A stretch of 15,007 nt of DNA, taken from assembly GCA_028716765.1 (NCBI GenBank), contig JAQUPC010000050.1, positions 1 to 15,007 of the forward strand, given 5' to 3'. Made by a program: the position numbers and the translations under genes. How positions within the stretch are numbered: the first letter of the stretch is position 1; each line of letters begins with the position of its first letter. Below, one piece after another: positions 5,610-12,251 of this stretch. The notes beneath the pieces are model-generated. The model had not been told where the DNA came from. It saw only the letters and a list, made by a program, of their open reading frames with translations, and did not search any database. The DNA comes from Alphaproteobacteria bacterium. Lineage in GTDB: Bacteria > Pseudomonadota > Alphaproteobacteria > UBA9219.

Positions 5610-6368
5610 ATGAATAAATGGCGCGGCTTTGCATCGCATGTCCTTACCCCGGCCCTGCTTGCGGGATTTCTTCTTGCGGGCGGCGTCAATCCTGTTTTCG
5701 CCAGCGGCGATCTGGGAGACGAACCTGTTCTGGCGGACGTTGAAGACGTTCAGGACGAAGACGTTCTTGCGGACACCGGCAACGAATCCGCCGTTGCGGA
5801 TGCCGAAGACTATGAAGACTATGCGGCCTCAGGCGGGGCGGAAGTTGAAACCGTCTTCGCGGATGTCGGTGATGAAATCATTATGGCGGACGCCGAAGTC
5901 CTGTACGCCTCGGATATGGAAGAAACCCGCGGCGGATTCATAGACCCCACGGGGCTTATTTTCCGCTTTGCCGTTGACGTCCGCACTCGCATCGACGGCA
6001 TCGTATCCTATGCCCGGTCCCTCGTTCTCGAGCCCGGAATCGGAGGCCATTTGCAAGCTTCCTCCACCACGAAGATTCAGGAGGCCCCAAATCTTCCGGT
6101 TGGCACCATCGCCAGCATCATTGAAAACGGCAACGGAATCGTCGTCGACGACAACAGCGGCAAGACGACCGTCCTGAATCAGACCCCCACGGGGTCTATC
6201 GCCAGCGTCATCACGAATACGGCGGACAACCGCGTTGTTTCCCAGACGATGGACATCAACATCATATTGAATAATATCCCGAATCTGCGCTCGCATGGCC
6301 ACGGGTCGGGAGGCTTTTCAGCCTTTTCGCAAGGTATTCGGTCGCGGGCAATGGGTCATGGCCGTTAA
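5610..6368 (+). CDS. Acidic secreted Fap-locus protein with RGGF motif
   Basis: This 252-residue protein lies 10 nt after the C39 protease gene behind AAGGAGGGGG, so the two are co-translated. Signal peptide: about residues 1-31 (ending VFA). Residues 33-105 are very acidic with five or so repeats of the form [DE]xVxAD. The segment then reads LYASDMEETRGGFIDPTGLI (98-117), a double-glycine-like site with Leu and Met at positions -12 and -7. The C-terminal half has an internal repeat, GTIASIIEN (165-173) and GSIASVITN (195-203), then NTADNRVVSQTMDINIIL and a His/Gly/Arg-rich tail. The RG-[GT]-F and NT..N..[IV] elements are shared with the small protein at 4298-4681. Its place between fapD- and fapF-like genes is that of FapE in Pseudomonas, but I cannot confirm homology by eye. 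It may be a minor fibre component, chaperone or C39 substrate. Confidence 0.75.
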   Translation: MNKWRGFASHVLTPALLAGFLLAGGVNPVFASGDLGDEPVLADVEDVQDEDVLADTGNESAVADAEDYEDYAASGGAEVETVFADVGDEIIMADAEVLYASDMEETRGGFIDPTGLIFRFAVDVRTRIDGIVSYARSLVLEPGIGGHLQASSTTKIQEAPNLPVGTIASIIENGNGIVVDDNSGKTTVLNQTPTGSIASVITNTADNRVVSQTMDINIILNNIPNLRSHGHGSGGFSAFSQGIRSRAMGHGR

Positions 6369-6405
6369 AAAGTATTAACGAAATAATAACAATTTATGGT
6401 TTTAC

Positions 6406-6446
6406 GGCCACAGCACTACCGCTCTTGGTCGGTGTAGGGGCTTTTT
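6406..6446 (+). terminator. Weak imperfect hairpin before the exporter gene
   Basis: GCC...CTACCG and its partner CGGTGTAG..GGC form a bulged stem followed by five T residues, in the 165-nt gap between the acidic protein and the FapF-like gene. It could attenuate read-through into the exporter gene; pairing is imperfect. Confidence 0.25.
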
Positions 6447-6533
6447 AACTTGACCAAAAGATAGAATATCTTCAAAAGTCAAGGGGTTAGGTAAATCTCC
6501 TTTCCGTCTGCCCTTTTCTTTCAGAGGTTCACA

Positions 6534-7895
6534 ATGAAAAATGCCGTGCGTTTCGTTGCCGTTCTTGCGGCCGTTCTTGCGTGTCTTTTGTTGGCGGACA
6601 GGGTCGAGGCCAAGACTCCGGCCAGCGATCCGTCGGGCGTTCAAGACCTTCTGAAGCGCCTTGAGCCGCTGGAAAAGATCGTAAAATCCCAACAGGCGGC
6701 GCTCGACGAACAAAAGAAAAAAATCGCCGAGCAGGACAAGGAGCTGAAGCTTTACCGCGAAAAGCTCAATGCGATGGAAACCTCGGCGGCCAAATCCGTT
6801 AAGGGCAAAAAGGGCGCGTCTACGGCAATAGCGGACGAGACGAAGCCCTATCCTTCCGAAGTTGCTGAAGCAAAAACGGGCCCGAAAGGAAAGACGGCTT
6901 CATCGGACGTCGCCGAGTCGTCCAAAACGTCCATCGCCGCCCCCAGGAAAGAGGAAGAAAGCCGTCCGCAGCTCGACGTTCTGCCCGATTACGGCGGCGT
7001 GCTGACGCCCAAGGGCACGCTGATGTACGAAAACAGCAGCGAATACACGAACACGACGAACAACATATTCACGTTTAACGGCGTGCAGGTGGCCGAGGTC
7101 GTCCTCGTCGGCCAGATCGAGGCCACGTCGGCGCGGCGGCAAGTTCTGCAAAACTCGTCGCGTTTCCGCCTCGGCCTCACCGACAGGCTTGAAACCGATG
7201 TCCGCATGCCCTTCTCTTACCGCAACGACGCCGAAACCAGGACAGCCAACGGCGGCTCTTCGCGCTCCTCGCTCGAAGGCCACGGCTTTGGCGACGTCGA
7301 TATGGGCGTCGCGTATCAGCTTAACCGCGGCACGGGCGGATGGCCTTATTTTGTCGGCAACCTGCGCTACAAGACCGACACCGGCGAAGGCCCCTACGAC
7401 GTGGAATATGACGCCAACAACATCGCCAAGAGCCTGCCCACGGGCACCGGCTTCAAGACGGCGGAAGGCAGCGTAACGGTCATCAAGGTTTCGGACCCGG
7501 CCGTGCTGTTCGGCAACCTTGGCTACGTCTACAGCTTCGGCGAAGACGTGAACAAGGACTTCAACGAAACGCGCGTTCTCGACGTTTCGCCGGGCGGCGC
7601 TTTCAACGCCAGCACGGGCATGGGCTTTTCGATCAATCAGGAGACGTCGTTCACGCTGGGATATAAGCACAGCTACGTGATGCCGACCTACCAGCACGCG
7701 ATCAACACCACGAACAACACCCCGGTCGAAAGCCGGAGCGACTCGCTTAACGTCGGCGCGCTTCTGGTGGGGACAAGCTACCGCTTCTCGCCCGCCGTCA
7801 GCCTCAACCTGACGACTGAAGTCGGTGCGACCGCCGATGCGCCCGACGTCGTCGTCGGCCTTCGCGTTCCGGTTCGTTTAGGCGATTTCTTCTAA
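6534..7895 (+). CDS. fapF: FapF-like outer-membrane amyloid exporter (coiled coil plus beta-barrel)
   Basis: This 453-residue protein has a signal peptide (about 1-26, ending VEA). Residues about 36-82 form a heptad-rich coiled coil (DLLKRLEPLEKIVKSQQAAL and on to LYREKLNAM), like the trimerising periplasmic domain of Pseudomonas FapF. A disordered Lys/Ala/Ser/Glu linker runs to about 145. The barrel begins LPDYGGVLTPKGTLMYENSS, continues with repeated amphipathic strands such as LTDRLETDVRMPFSYR, and ends VVVGLRVPVRLGDFF with the terminal Phe expected of BAM-inserted porins. The GVLTPKGTL...LEYS..-type opening and the VQVAEVVLVGQIEA stretch are characteristic of the FapF/transporter family. 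In Pseudomonas the FapF pore secretes amyloid subunits. It is the last gene of the locus, behind AGAGG, and is followed by a strong terminator. Confidence 0.88.
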   Translation: MKNAVRFVAVLAAVLACLLLADRVEAKTPASDPSGVQDLLKRLEPLEKIVKSQQAALDEQKKKIAEQDKELKLYREKLNAMETSAAKSVKGKKGASTAIADETKPYPSEVAEAKTGPKGKTASSDVAESSKTSIAAPRKEEESRPQLDVLPDYGGVLTPKGTLMYENSSEYTNTTNNIFTFNGVQVAEVVLVGQIEATSARRQVLQNSSRFRLGLTDRLETDVRMPFSYRNDAETRTANGGSSRSSLEGHGFGDVDMGVAYQLNRGTGGWPYFVGNLRYKTDTGEGPYDVEYDANNIAKSLPTGTGFKTAEGSVTVIKVSDPAVLFGNLGYVYSFGEDVNKDFNETRVLDVSPGGAFNASTGMGFSINQETSFTLGYKHSYVMPTYQHAINTTNNTPVESRSDSLNVGALLVGTSYRFSPAVSLNLTTEVGATADAPDVVVGLRVPVRLGDFF

Positions 7896-7920
7896 TAACG
7901 CGCGCTCACAGGCGCATAAA

Positions 7921-7955
7921 AAACGCTCCCTGTTTCTCGCAGGGAGCGTTTTTTT
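7921..7955. terminator. Strong bidirectional terminator
   Basis: A 12-bp perfect stem AAACGCTCCCTG / CAGGGAGCGTTT with a 7-nt loop has a run of T residues on the plus side and a run of A residues on the left, giving U-tracts for both directions. It ends the amyloid operon and also faces the minus-strand rpmB remnant and 281-residue gene. Confidence 0.93.
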
Positions 7956-7969
7956 ATTACGGAATGAAA

Positions 7970-8014
7970 TTACGCCGCGCTCTTCCGCGTCTGCGCCCTT
8001 ACGAGCTGCCTGCG
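7970..8014 (-). pseudogene. rpmB: 3'-end remnant of a third rpmB (L28) gene
   Basis: Read on the minus strand, this encodes FRRQLVRAQTRKSAA and a TAA stop, aligning with VRKQLVKAQARKSA, the last residues of both intact L28 copies. Nucleotide matches extend over about 44 bp, with most differences silent or Lys/Arg exchanges. Similarity stops just upstream of the Phe codon, where the 281-residue gene's stop lies. The fragment has the same orientation as both full rpmB genes and sits next to the bidirectional terminator. It is either a truncated duplicate or the displaced end of rpmB left by an insertion. Confidence 0.75.
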
Positions 8015-8018
8015 AAAC

Positions 8019-8864
8019 TCACACCCGGCACTGCGATCGCCACGCTTGGGCGCAGGACATACCGGGACGATTGGCCGCTTGAGACAATGAATGCTGTTTT
8101 TTTCCGTAACGCAGCAATTCGGTTTTTGTTTCTGAATATCTTTTCAAATTACCTTCAGTGTTTTTACTCCGGTCATCCTGTGATGGCTTCTTATAGGTTT
8201 TGTCTTCTGGTGCAGGCGTAAGATCGTCGTCGCTTACTAAAAACACGGTATTTGCCATTCTTCCCTTCAACGAAGGAATTTTTATATGCACATATTCTCT
8301 ACGAGAATGTGAATATTTTATTATTATTGCCTTAGTCCCTTTTGGGATATCTCCAGAATAGTCAACCGTTGTTTTCCCGTGGAAAAGGATCACCTTCTGA
8401 TGCGGTCTTGTTAAGACCGCAAACTTTGTGTGTTCCGTAATGGGTGGATTAGCTTTTTTGAAGGCCTCGAATTTCTGCCTATCTTTTTTTCGCGCTTCTT
8501 CTTGCGCTATCTGTTCTTCTTTTCTGGTTTGGGTTTCCTTTGCAGCATGGTTTATCATAATTGAGCCAACTCCGCACAACCCTGCAATTGTCAACGTTAT
8601 TAAAACTATCATTCCTGTAAAATCTACATGTTCCCAGAAGGAACTTCGCGAACCACTGGTGGGGCCATGCGCGGTTATCGGAGATGCTGCTCCTTTAAAA
8701 GGAGCATTTGTGAGTTTTAATACTGCTGTAATGGGATCGTGTATGGCACCATGATGCCCCTTCCCAATATTATAAGCCTCAATTTCCCGCCCGCTTGAAG
8801 TAGAAGGTAGGGGAAGGCCATGCAATCCTGCATCATGTGCGTTTTTGACTGAATCTTCGCCCAT
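8019..8864 (-). CDS. Unrecognised membrane-anchored protein, 281 residues
   Basis: I do not recognise a family. The ATG follows AAGAGG at good spacing. The N-terminal 80 residues are polar, Gly/His/Pro-rich and probably disordered. One transmembrane segment follows at about 83-104 (TGMIVLITLTIAGLCGVGSI). A charged helix or coiled coil comes next (about 109-139, KEEQIAQEEARKKDRQKFEA). A beta-rich domain with FAVLTRPHQKVILFHGKTTV and IPKGTKAIIIKYSHSRREYV is followed by a basic tail. Layout suggests a bitopic inner-membrane protein. The gene is clearly more AT-rich than its neighbours and lies between an rpmB 3' fragment and an intact rpmB, so it may be horizontally acquired. The last 15 or so residues run into the junction with the rpmB remnant and may not be original. 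Confidence 0.7.
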   Translation of the reverse strand: MGEDSVKNAHDAGLHGLPLPSTSSGREIEAYNIGKGHHGAIHDPITAVLKLTNAPFKGAASPITAHGPTSGSRSSFWEHVDFTGMIVLITLTIAGLCGVGSIMINHAAKETQTRKEEQIAQEEARKKDRQKFEAFKKANPPITEHTKFAVLTRPHQKVILFHGKTTVDYSGDIPKGTKAIIIKYSHSRREYVHIKIPSLKGRMANTVFLVSDDDLTPAPEDKTYKKPSQDDRSKNTEGNLKRYSETKTELLRYGKKQHSLSQAANRPGMSCAQAWRSQCRV

Positions 8865-8972
8865 AACAGCCTCTTATTGTCCAAATCCGATTAGTTATTA
8901 AAACGTTCTATATGACTTCGGCTTTTATCATTTCTCCTAAGTCGCAACAATTGAAAACACACTGCGCAAAAC

Positions 8973-8998
8973 AAAAACGCCGGACTTTTGGCCCGGCG
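8973..8998 (-). terminator. Rho-independent terminator of rpmB copy 2
   Basis: On the minus strand CGCCGGGC pairs with GTCCGGCG (one G-U pair) across a 5-nt loop, followed by five T residues, about 30 nt beyond the rpmB stop. The region 8865-8972 to its left holds only the AT-rich upstream sequence of the 281-residue gene. Confidence 0.85.
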
Positions 8999-9026
8999 CT
9001 TGTCGTCTTAACGATGTTTCTTAAGC

Positions 9027-9320
9027 TTACGCGCTCTTCCGCGCCTGCGCCTTCACAAGCTGCTTGCGGACCTTGAGGGCGGTTTCGGTCAGGCGGCTGG
9101 GGCGCGCGCCGAGCAGCCAGGCATCGATGCCGCCGTTGTGCTCGACTGTGCGGATGCCGTTCGCGGTGAGGCGCAACTTGATCATCTTGCCGAGAATCTC
9201 GGACGGAAACGAGCACACCTGCAGGTTCGGCTGCCAGCGGCGGCGCGTCTTGTTGTTCGCGTGGCTGACCTTGTTGCCGAAATGCGGCTTCTTGCCGGTC
9301 ACTGTGCATACGCGGGCCAT
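9027..9320 (-). CDS. rpmB: 50S ribosomal protein L28, copy 2
   Basis: This 97-residue L28 is identical to copy 1 except Ala72. The ATG giving MARVCTVTGK is chosen over an in-frame upstream start at 9401, because the upstream stretch contains the promoter and AAGGA lies just before this ATG. It is flanked by ubiG upstream and has its own promoter and terminator. Since its promoter -35 is embedded in the ubiG stop codon and the similarity with copy 1 ends at that point, this looks like the ancestral locus and copy 1 the derived one. Confidence 0.97.
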   Translation of the reverse strand: MARVCTVTGKKPHFGNKVSHANNKTRRRWQPNLQVCSFPSEILGKMIKLRLTANGIRTVEHNGGIDAWLLGARPSRLTETALKVRKQLVKAQARKSA

Positions 9321-9371
9321 GTTATTCCTTCTCCGGCGCTCGGCCGGTTTCTTCCTCTGCTTCGAGGCGGC

Positions 9372-9401
9372 TTTATAGGCGGCGGGCCGAAGGCAAGTCA
9401 A
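9372..9401 (-). promoter_or_regulatory. Sigma70-type promoter of rpmB copy 2, overlapping the ubiG stop
   Basis: Minus strand TTGACT, 18-nt spacer, TATAAA. The TGA stop of ubiG is part of the -35 hexamer, so the two genes are packed end to end. Confidence 0.82.
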
Positions 9402-10162
9402 GCTTTGGCGGGAACGCCCTCTTTAACGGCCGTGAGCAGATAGTTAATTCGTAAATCGTGCTTTTTCAGGCCGAAAACGCCTGTCAGGGGGTCGAAAACG
9501 AGGCCCGTTAGATCGCTAACGGCCAAACCCTTGCTTTCCAGTTCTTTGGCCAGTTCCGAAGGCCTCACGAATTTCTCCCAATTATGCGTCCCCCGCGGCA
9601 CCCAGCCCAGAACGTATTCCGCCGCAAGGACGCCAAAAAGATAGCTGGCCGTAGTGCGATTCAGCGTTGCCATTATAAGCAACCCGCCAGGCTTGAGCAT
9701 CGGCGCCAGTGCGCCGAGAAACGGACTCCGGGCGGCCGTATGCTCGATGACATCCAGCGCCGTGATGACGTCGAACCGCGCCTTGCCTTTGGACATTTCT
9801 TCGACGCTGCCCACGCGATAGTTGACGGAAAGACCGGCGTCTCCGGCGTGCCGTTTGGCCACGGCTATTGCTTCGTTCGAGGCGTCCAACCCGGTGGCAC
9901 CGGCGCCAAGGCGAACCAAGGCCTCCGTCATCAAACCGCCGCCGCACCCGGCGTCCAGCACCCGAAGCCCCTTTAGCGGATGGAGCAAATCCGGCTTGCG
10001 TTTAAAGGCGCCGCAAACCTGATTTTTTACATACTCGACGCGCAAGGGATTGATGCGATGCAAAATGCGGAACGCTCCCTCAGGGCGCCACCACTCTCCG
10101 GCCAGCGCCGAAAAGCGGGCTACTTCCTCCTCGGCGAGGCTGGGCGCGGCTTGAATCATCAT
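9398..10162 (-). CDS. ubiG: Ubiquinone biosynthesis O-methyltransferase
   Basis: This 254-residue class I SAM-dependent methyltransferase catalyses both O-methylations of ubiquinone synthesis at the inner membrane. The UbiG-specific N-terminus is seen (EEVARFSALAGEWWRPEGAF, then LHRINPLRVEYV). SAM-binding motif I is DAGCGGG (70-76). ALDVIEHT and MLKPGGLLIMATLNRT are the post-I and motif III regions, and the NWEKFVRPSEL stretch is typical of UbiG. Length is normal for the family. It starts at tandem ATG codons behind AAAGG; either is possible. Transcription is divergent from lysC across a 125-nt gap. It identifies the organism as a ubiquinone-using respirer. Confidence 0.95.
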   Translation of the reverse strand: MMIQAAPSLAEEEVARFSALAGEWWRPEGAFRILHRINPLRVEYVKNQVCGAFKRKPDLLHPLKGLRVLDAGCGGGLMTEALVRLGAGATGLDASNEAIAVAKRHAGDAGLSVNYRVGSVEEMSKGKARFDVITALDVIEHTAARSPFLGALAPMLKPGGLLIMATLNRTTASYLFGVLAAEYVLGWVPRGTHNWEKFVRPSELAKELESKGLAVSDLTGLVFDPLTGVFGLKKHDLRINYLLTAVKEGVPAKA

Positions 10163-10287
10163 AAAGCCTTTAATTGGCTGTTGGCTAAAACCCGGTTCCG
10201 TAATAGCATTAATGTTTATGCCGGGTAAGGACCAAACCTTTTTCGGTAACTACTTTGGTATTTTAGGTAGCTTTTCGGCGGTGCAGC

Positions 10288-11526
10288 ATGGCCCTTCTGG
10301 TTGTTAAATTCGGCGGCACTTCGGTCGGCGACATCGAGCGAATCAAGAACGCCGCGAGCAAGGTGGCGGCGGAAGTCAAGCTTGGCCACAGGGTCGTCGT
10401 CGTCGTTTCCGCTATGGCGGGCGTCACGGATCAGCTCATCCACTACTGCCGCAGCATCACGCCGCGCCCCAACCCGCGCGAGCATGATGCCGTGGTGGCG
10501 ACCGGCGAGCAGGTTACGGCGGGCTTGATGGCTCTTGCGCTTGAGCAACGCGGGCTCCGCGCGCGGTCGTGGCAGGGCTGGCAAGTGCCCTTGATCACCG
10601 ACACCACGCACAACAAGGCGCGCATATCCGACATCAACACCACGGCGATGCGCCGTCATATCGACGAAGGCGAAGTGGCGGTTCTGGCCGGGTTTCAGGG
10701 CGTGACCGTGAACGGCTGCATCACGACGCTGGGACGCGGCGGATCGGACACGTCGGCCGTCGGGCTTGCCGCCGCGCTGAAGGCCGACCGCTGCGACATC
10801 TACACTGACGTCGACGGCGTTTACACTTCGGACCCGCGCATCGTGAGCAAAGCCCAAAAACTGACGAAGGTTTCCTACGAGGAAATGCTGGAGCTGGCTT
10901 CGCTCGGCGCCAAGGTGCTCCAGACCCGCTCGGTCGAAATGGCGCTGCGCTATCGCGTTCCCGTTCAGGTTTTGTCGACGTTCGGCAACGCCATCGGCAG
11001 CGAACTGCCCGGAACTCTTGTCACCGATGAGGATAAAACCATGGAAAACAAAGTCGTCACGGGCGTGGCCCTGTCTCCGAACGAAGCGAAAATCACGCTC
11101 AGCAAAGTCGCCGACAGGCCCGGCGTCGCCGCCACGGTGTTCGGCGCGCTGGCAAAGGCCGGGATCAACGTCGACATGATCGTCCAGACGTCCTCGGACG
11201 ACGGGAAAACGACCGACATCACCTTTACCGTCGGCCGCAACGACATCGACCGCGCCCAGCAGGTTCTCGAAACCGAACGGGAGAAAATCAACTACGCCGC
11301 CCTTCTCGCCGACAAAAGCGTCGTCAAGATCTCGCTCGTCGGCGCCGGCATGCGCAGCCACCCCGGCGTGGCAGCTTCGATGTTCGATGCGCTGGCGAAA
11401 AAAGACATCAATATTCAGGCCATCGAAACGTCGGAAATATGCGTGAGCGTCCTTATCGCCGAGGAATACGCCGAACTGGCCATGCGCTCCCTTCACGCCG
11501 CCTTCGGTCTGGACGCGGCGGCGTAA
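10288..11526 (+). CDS. lysC: Aspartate kinase
   Basis: This 412-residue enzyme phosphorylates L-aspartate to start lysine, threonine, methionine and diaminopimelate synthesis. The kinase domain carries KFGGTSVG (7-14), ATGE (71-74), TTLGRGGSDTSA (147-158) and IYTDVDGVYTSDP (171-183), the last being the nucleotide site. Two C-terminal ACT modules (about 265-412) contain VADRPGVAATVFGALAKAGI and GAGMRSHPGVAASMFDALAK and bind allosteric amino acids. Length is that of the monofunctional alpha-type kinase. It begins an apparent operon with the SDR gene, whose start is 2 nt after this stop. The ribosome site before the ATG is poor. Confidence 0.97.
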   Translation: MALLVVKFGGTSVGDIERIKNAASKVAAEVKLGHRVVVVVSAMAGVTDQLIHYCRSITPRPNPREHDAVVATGEQVTAGLMALALEQRGLRARSWQGWQVPLITDTTHNKARISDINTTAMRRHIDEGEVAVLAGFQGVTVNGCITTLGRGGSDTSAVGLAAALKADRCDIYTDVDGVYTSDPRIVSKAQKLTKVSYEEMLELASLGAKVLQTRSVEMALRYRVPVQVLSTFGNAIGSELPGTLVTDEDKTMENKVVTGVALSPNEAKITLSKVADRPGVAATVFGALAKAGINVDMIVQTSSDDGKTTDITFTVGRNDIDRAQQVLETEREKINYAALLADKSVVKISLVGAGMRSHPGVAASMFDALAKKDINIQAIETSEICVSVLIAEEYAELAMRSLHAAFGLDAAA

Positions 11527-11528
11527 TC

Positions 11529-12251
11529 ATGCCCGCCGTTCTCATCACGGGATCCAATCGCGGCATTGGCCTTGAGTTCACGCGCCAGTACGCCGAAGAC
11601 GGCTGGCAGGTTATCGCCACCTGCCGCGCGCCCGAAAAAGCCGAAGCGTTGCGGCAATTGGCGAAGAAACATCCTTCGGTGCGGATCGAAAAGCTGGACG
11701 TCGCCGGCCGGAAAAGCCTGGCCGCGCTGTCGGGAAAATTACAAGACGTTCCGCTCGATCTTCTTATCAACAACGCGGGCATTCTGTCGGGAACCGAACT
11801 TCAGCCCGACGCCGTGCAAAGCGACAAAAGCCAGCTTTTCGGAACCATTGATCCGGCGGCATGGGCCAAAGCAATGCACACCAACGCCATCGCCCCGGTT
11901 ATGGTGACGCAGACCTTTTTGCCGAACCTGCGCCGCGCGGCAAACGGCAAAGTCATCATGATTTCAAGCGAAATGGGCTCTATCGAGCACACCTATCCCG
12001 GCCATATTGCCTATTGCACCAGCAAGGCCGCCCTTAACATGGGCATGCGCAACGCCGCGCTGACTTTGCGAAACGAAAAAATTGTTGTAGTAAGCCTACA
12101 CCCCGGCTGGGTCAAAACGGATATGGGCGGACGCAGCGCGCCTTTGACGCCTGAAGAAAGCGTCAAAGGCATGCGTAAGGTCATCGCCGGTCTGACCCTG
12201 AAACAATCGGGACAATTTTTTCAATACGACGGTGAAAAGCTGGCATGGTAA
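11529..12251 (+). CDS. Short-chain dehydrogenase/reductase (C-factor/sniffer-like)
   Basis: This 240-residue classical SDR has TGSNRGIG (7-14) for NAD(P) binding, NNAG (81-84), Asn119, Ser147 and the catalytic pair Tyr162/Lys166 in YCTSK; a PGWVKTDMGG stretch follows. The opening (VLITGSNRGIGLEF..QYA.DGW.VIATCR) fits the subgroup that includes myxobacterial C-factor (CsgA) and carbonyl reductase sniffer. The substrate cannot be told from sequence. The ATG is 2 nt past the lysC stop, and the next gene overlaps its end by 7 nt, so the three genes are almost certainly co-transcribed. A longer in-frame reading starting inside lysC is rejected. Confidence 0.92.
   Translation: MPAVLITGSNRGIGLEFTRQYAEDGWQVIATCRAPEKAEALRQLAKKHPSVRIEKLDVAGRKSLAALSGKLQDVPLDLLINNAGILSGTELQPDAVQSDKSQLFGTIDPAAWAKAMHTNAIAPVMVTQTFLPNLRRAANGKVIMISSEMGSIEHTYPGHIAYCTSKAALNMGMRNAALTLRNEKIVVVSLHPGWVKTDMGGRSAPLTPEESVKGMRKVIAGLTLKQSGQFFQYDGEKLAW

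Noticed and set aside
8428..8754. Plus-strand 108-codon frame opposite the 281-residue gene
   Set aside because: No ribosome site or family resemblance; the minus-strand gene has a good start, a transmembrane segment and a coiled coil.
2140..9320. The two rpmB genes as a zinc-binding / zinc-free paralogue pair
   Set aside because: Both proteins are the same form and differ at one residue; neither has CxxC zinc-ligand pairs.
10216..11496. 426-codon minus-strand frame opposite lysC
   Set aside because: It covers a clear aspartate kinase on the plus strand and its product is Arg/His/Asp-rich with no recognisable domain.
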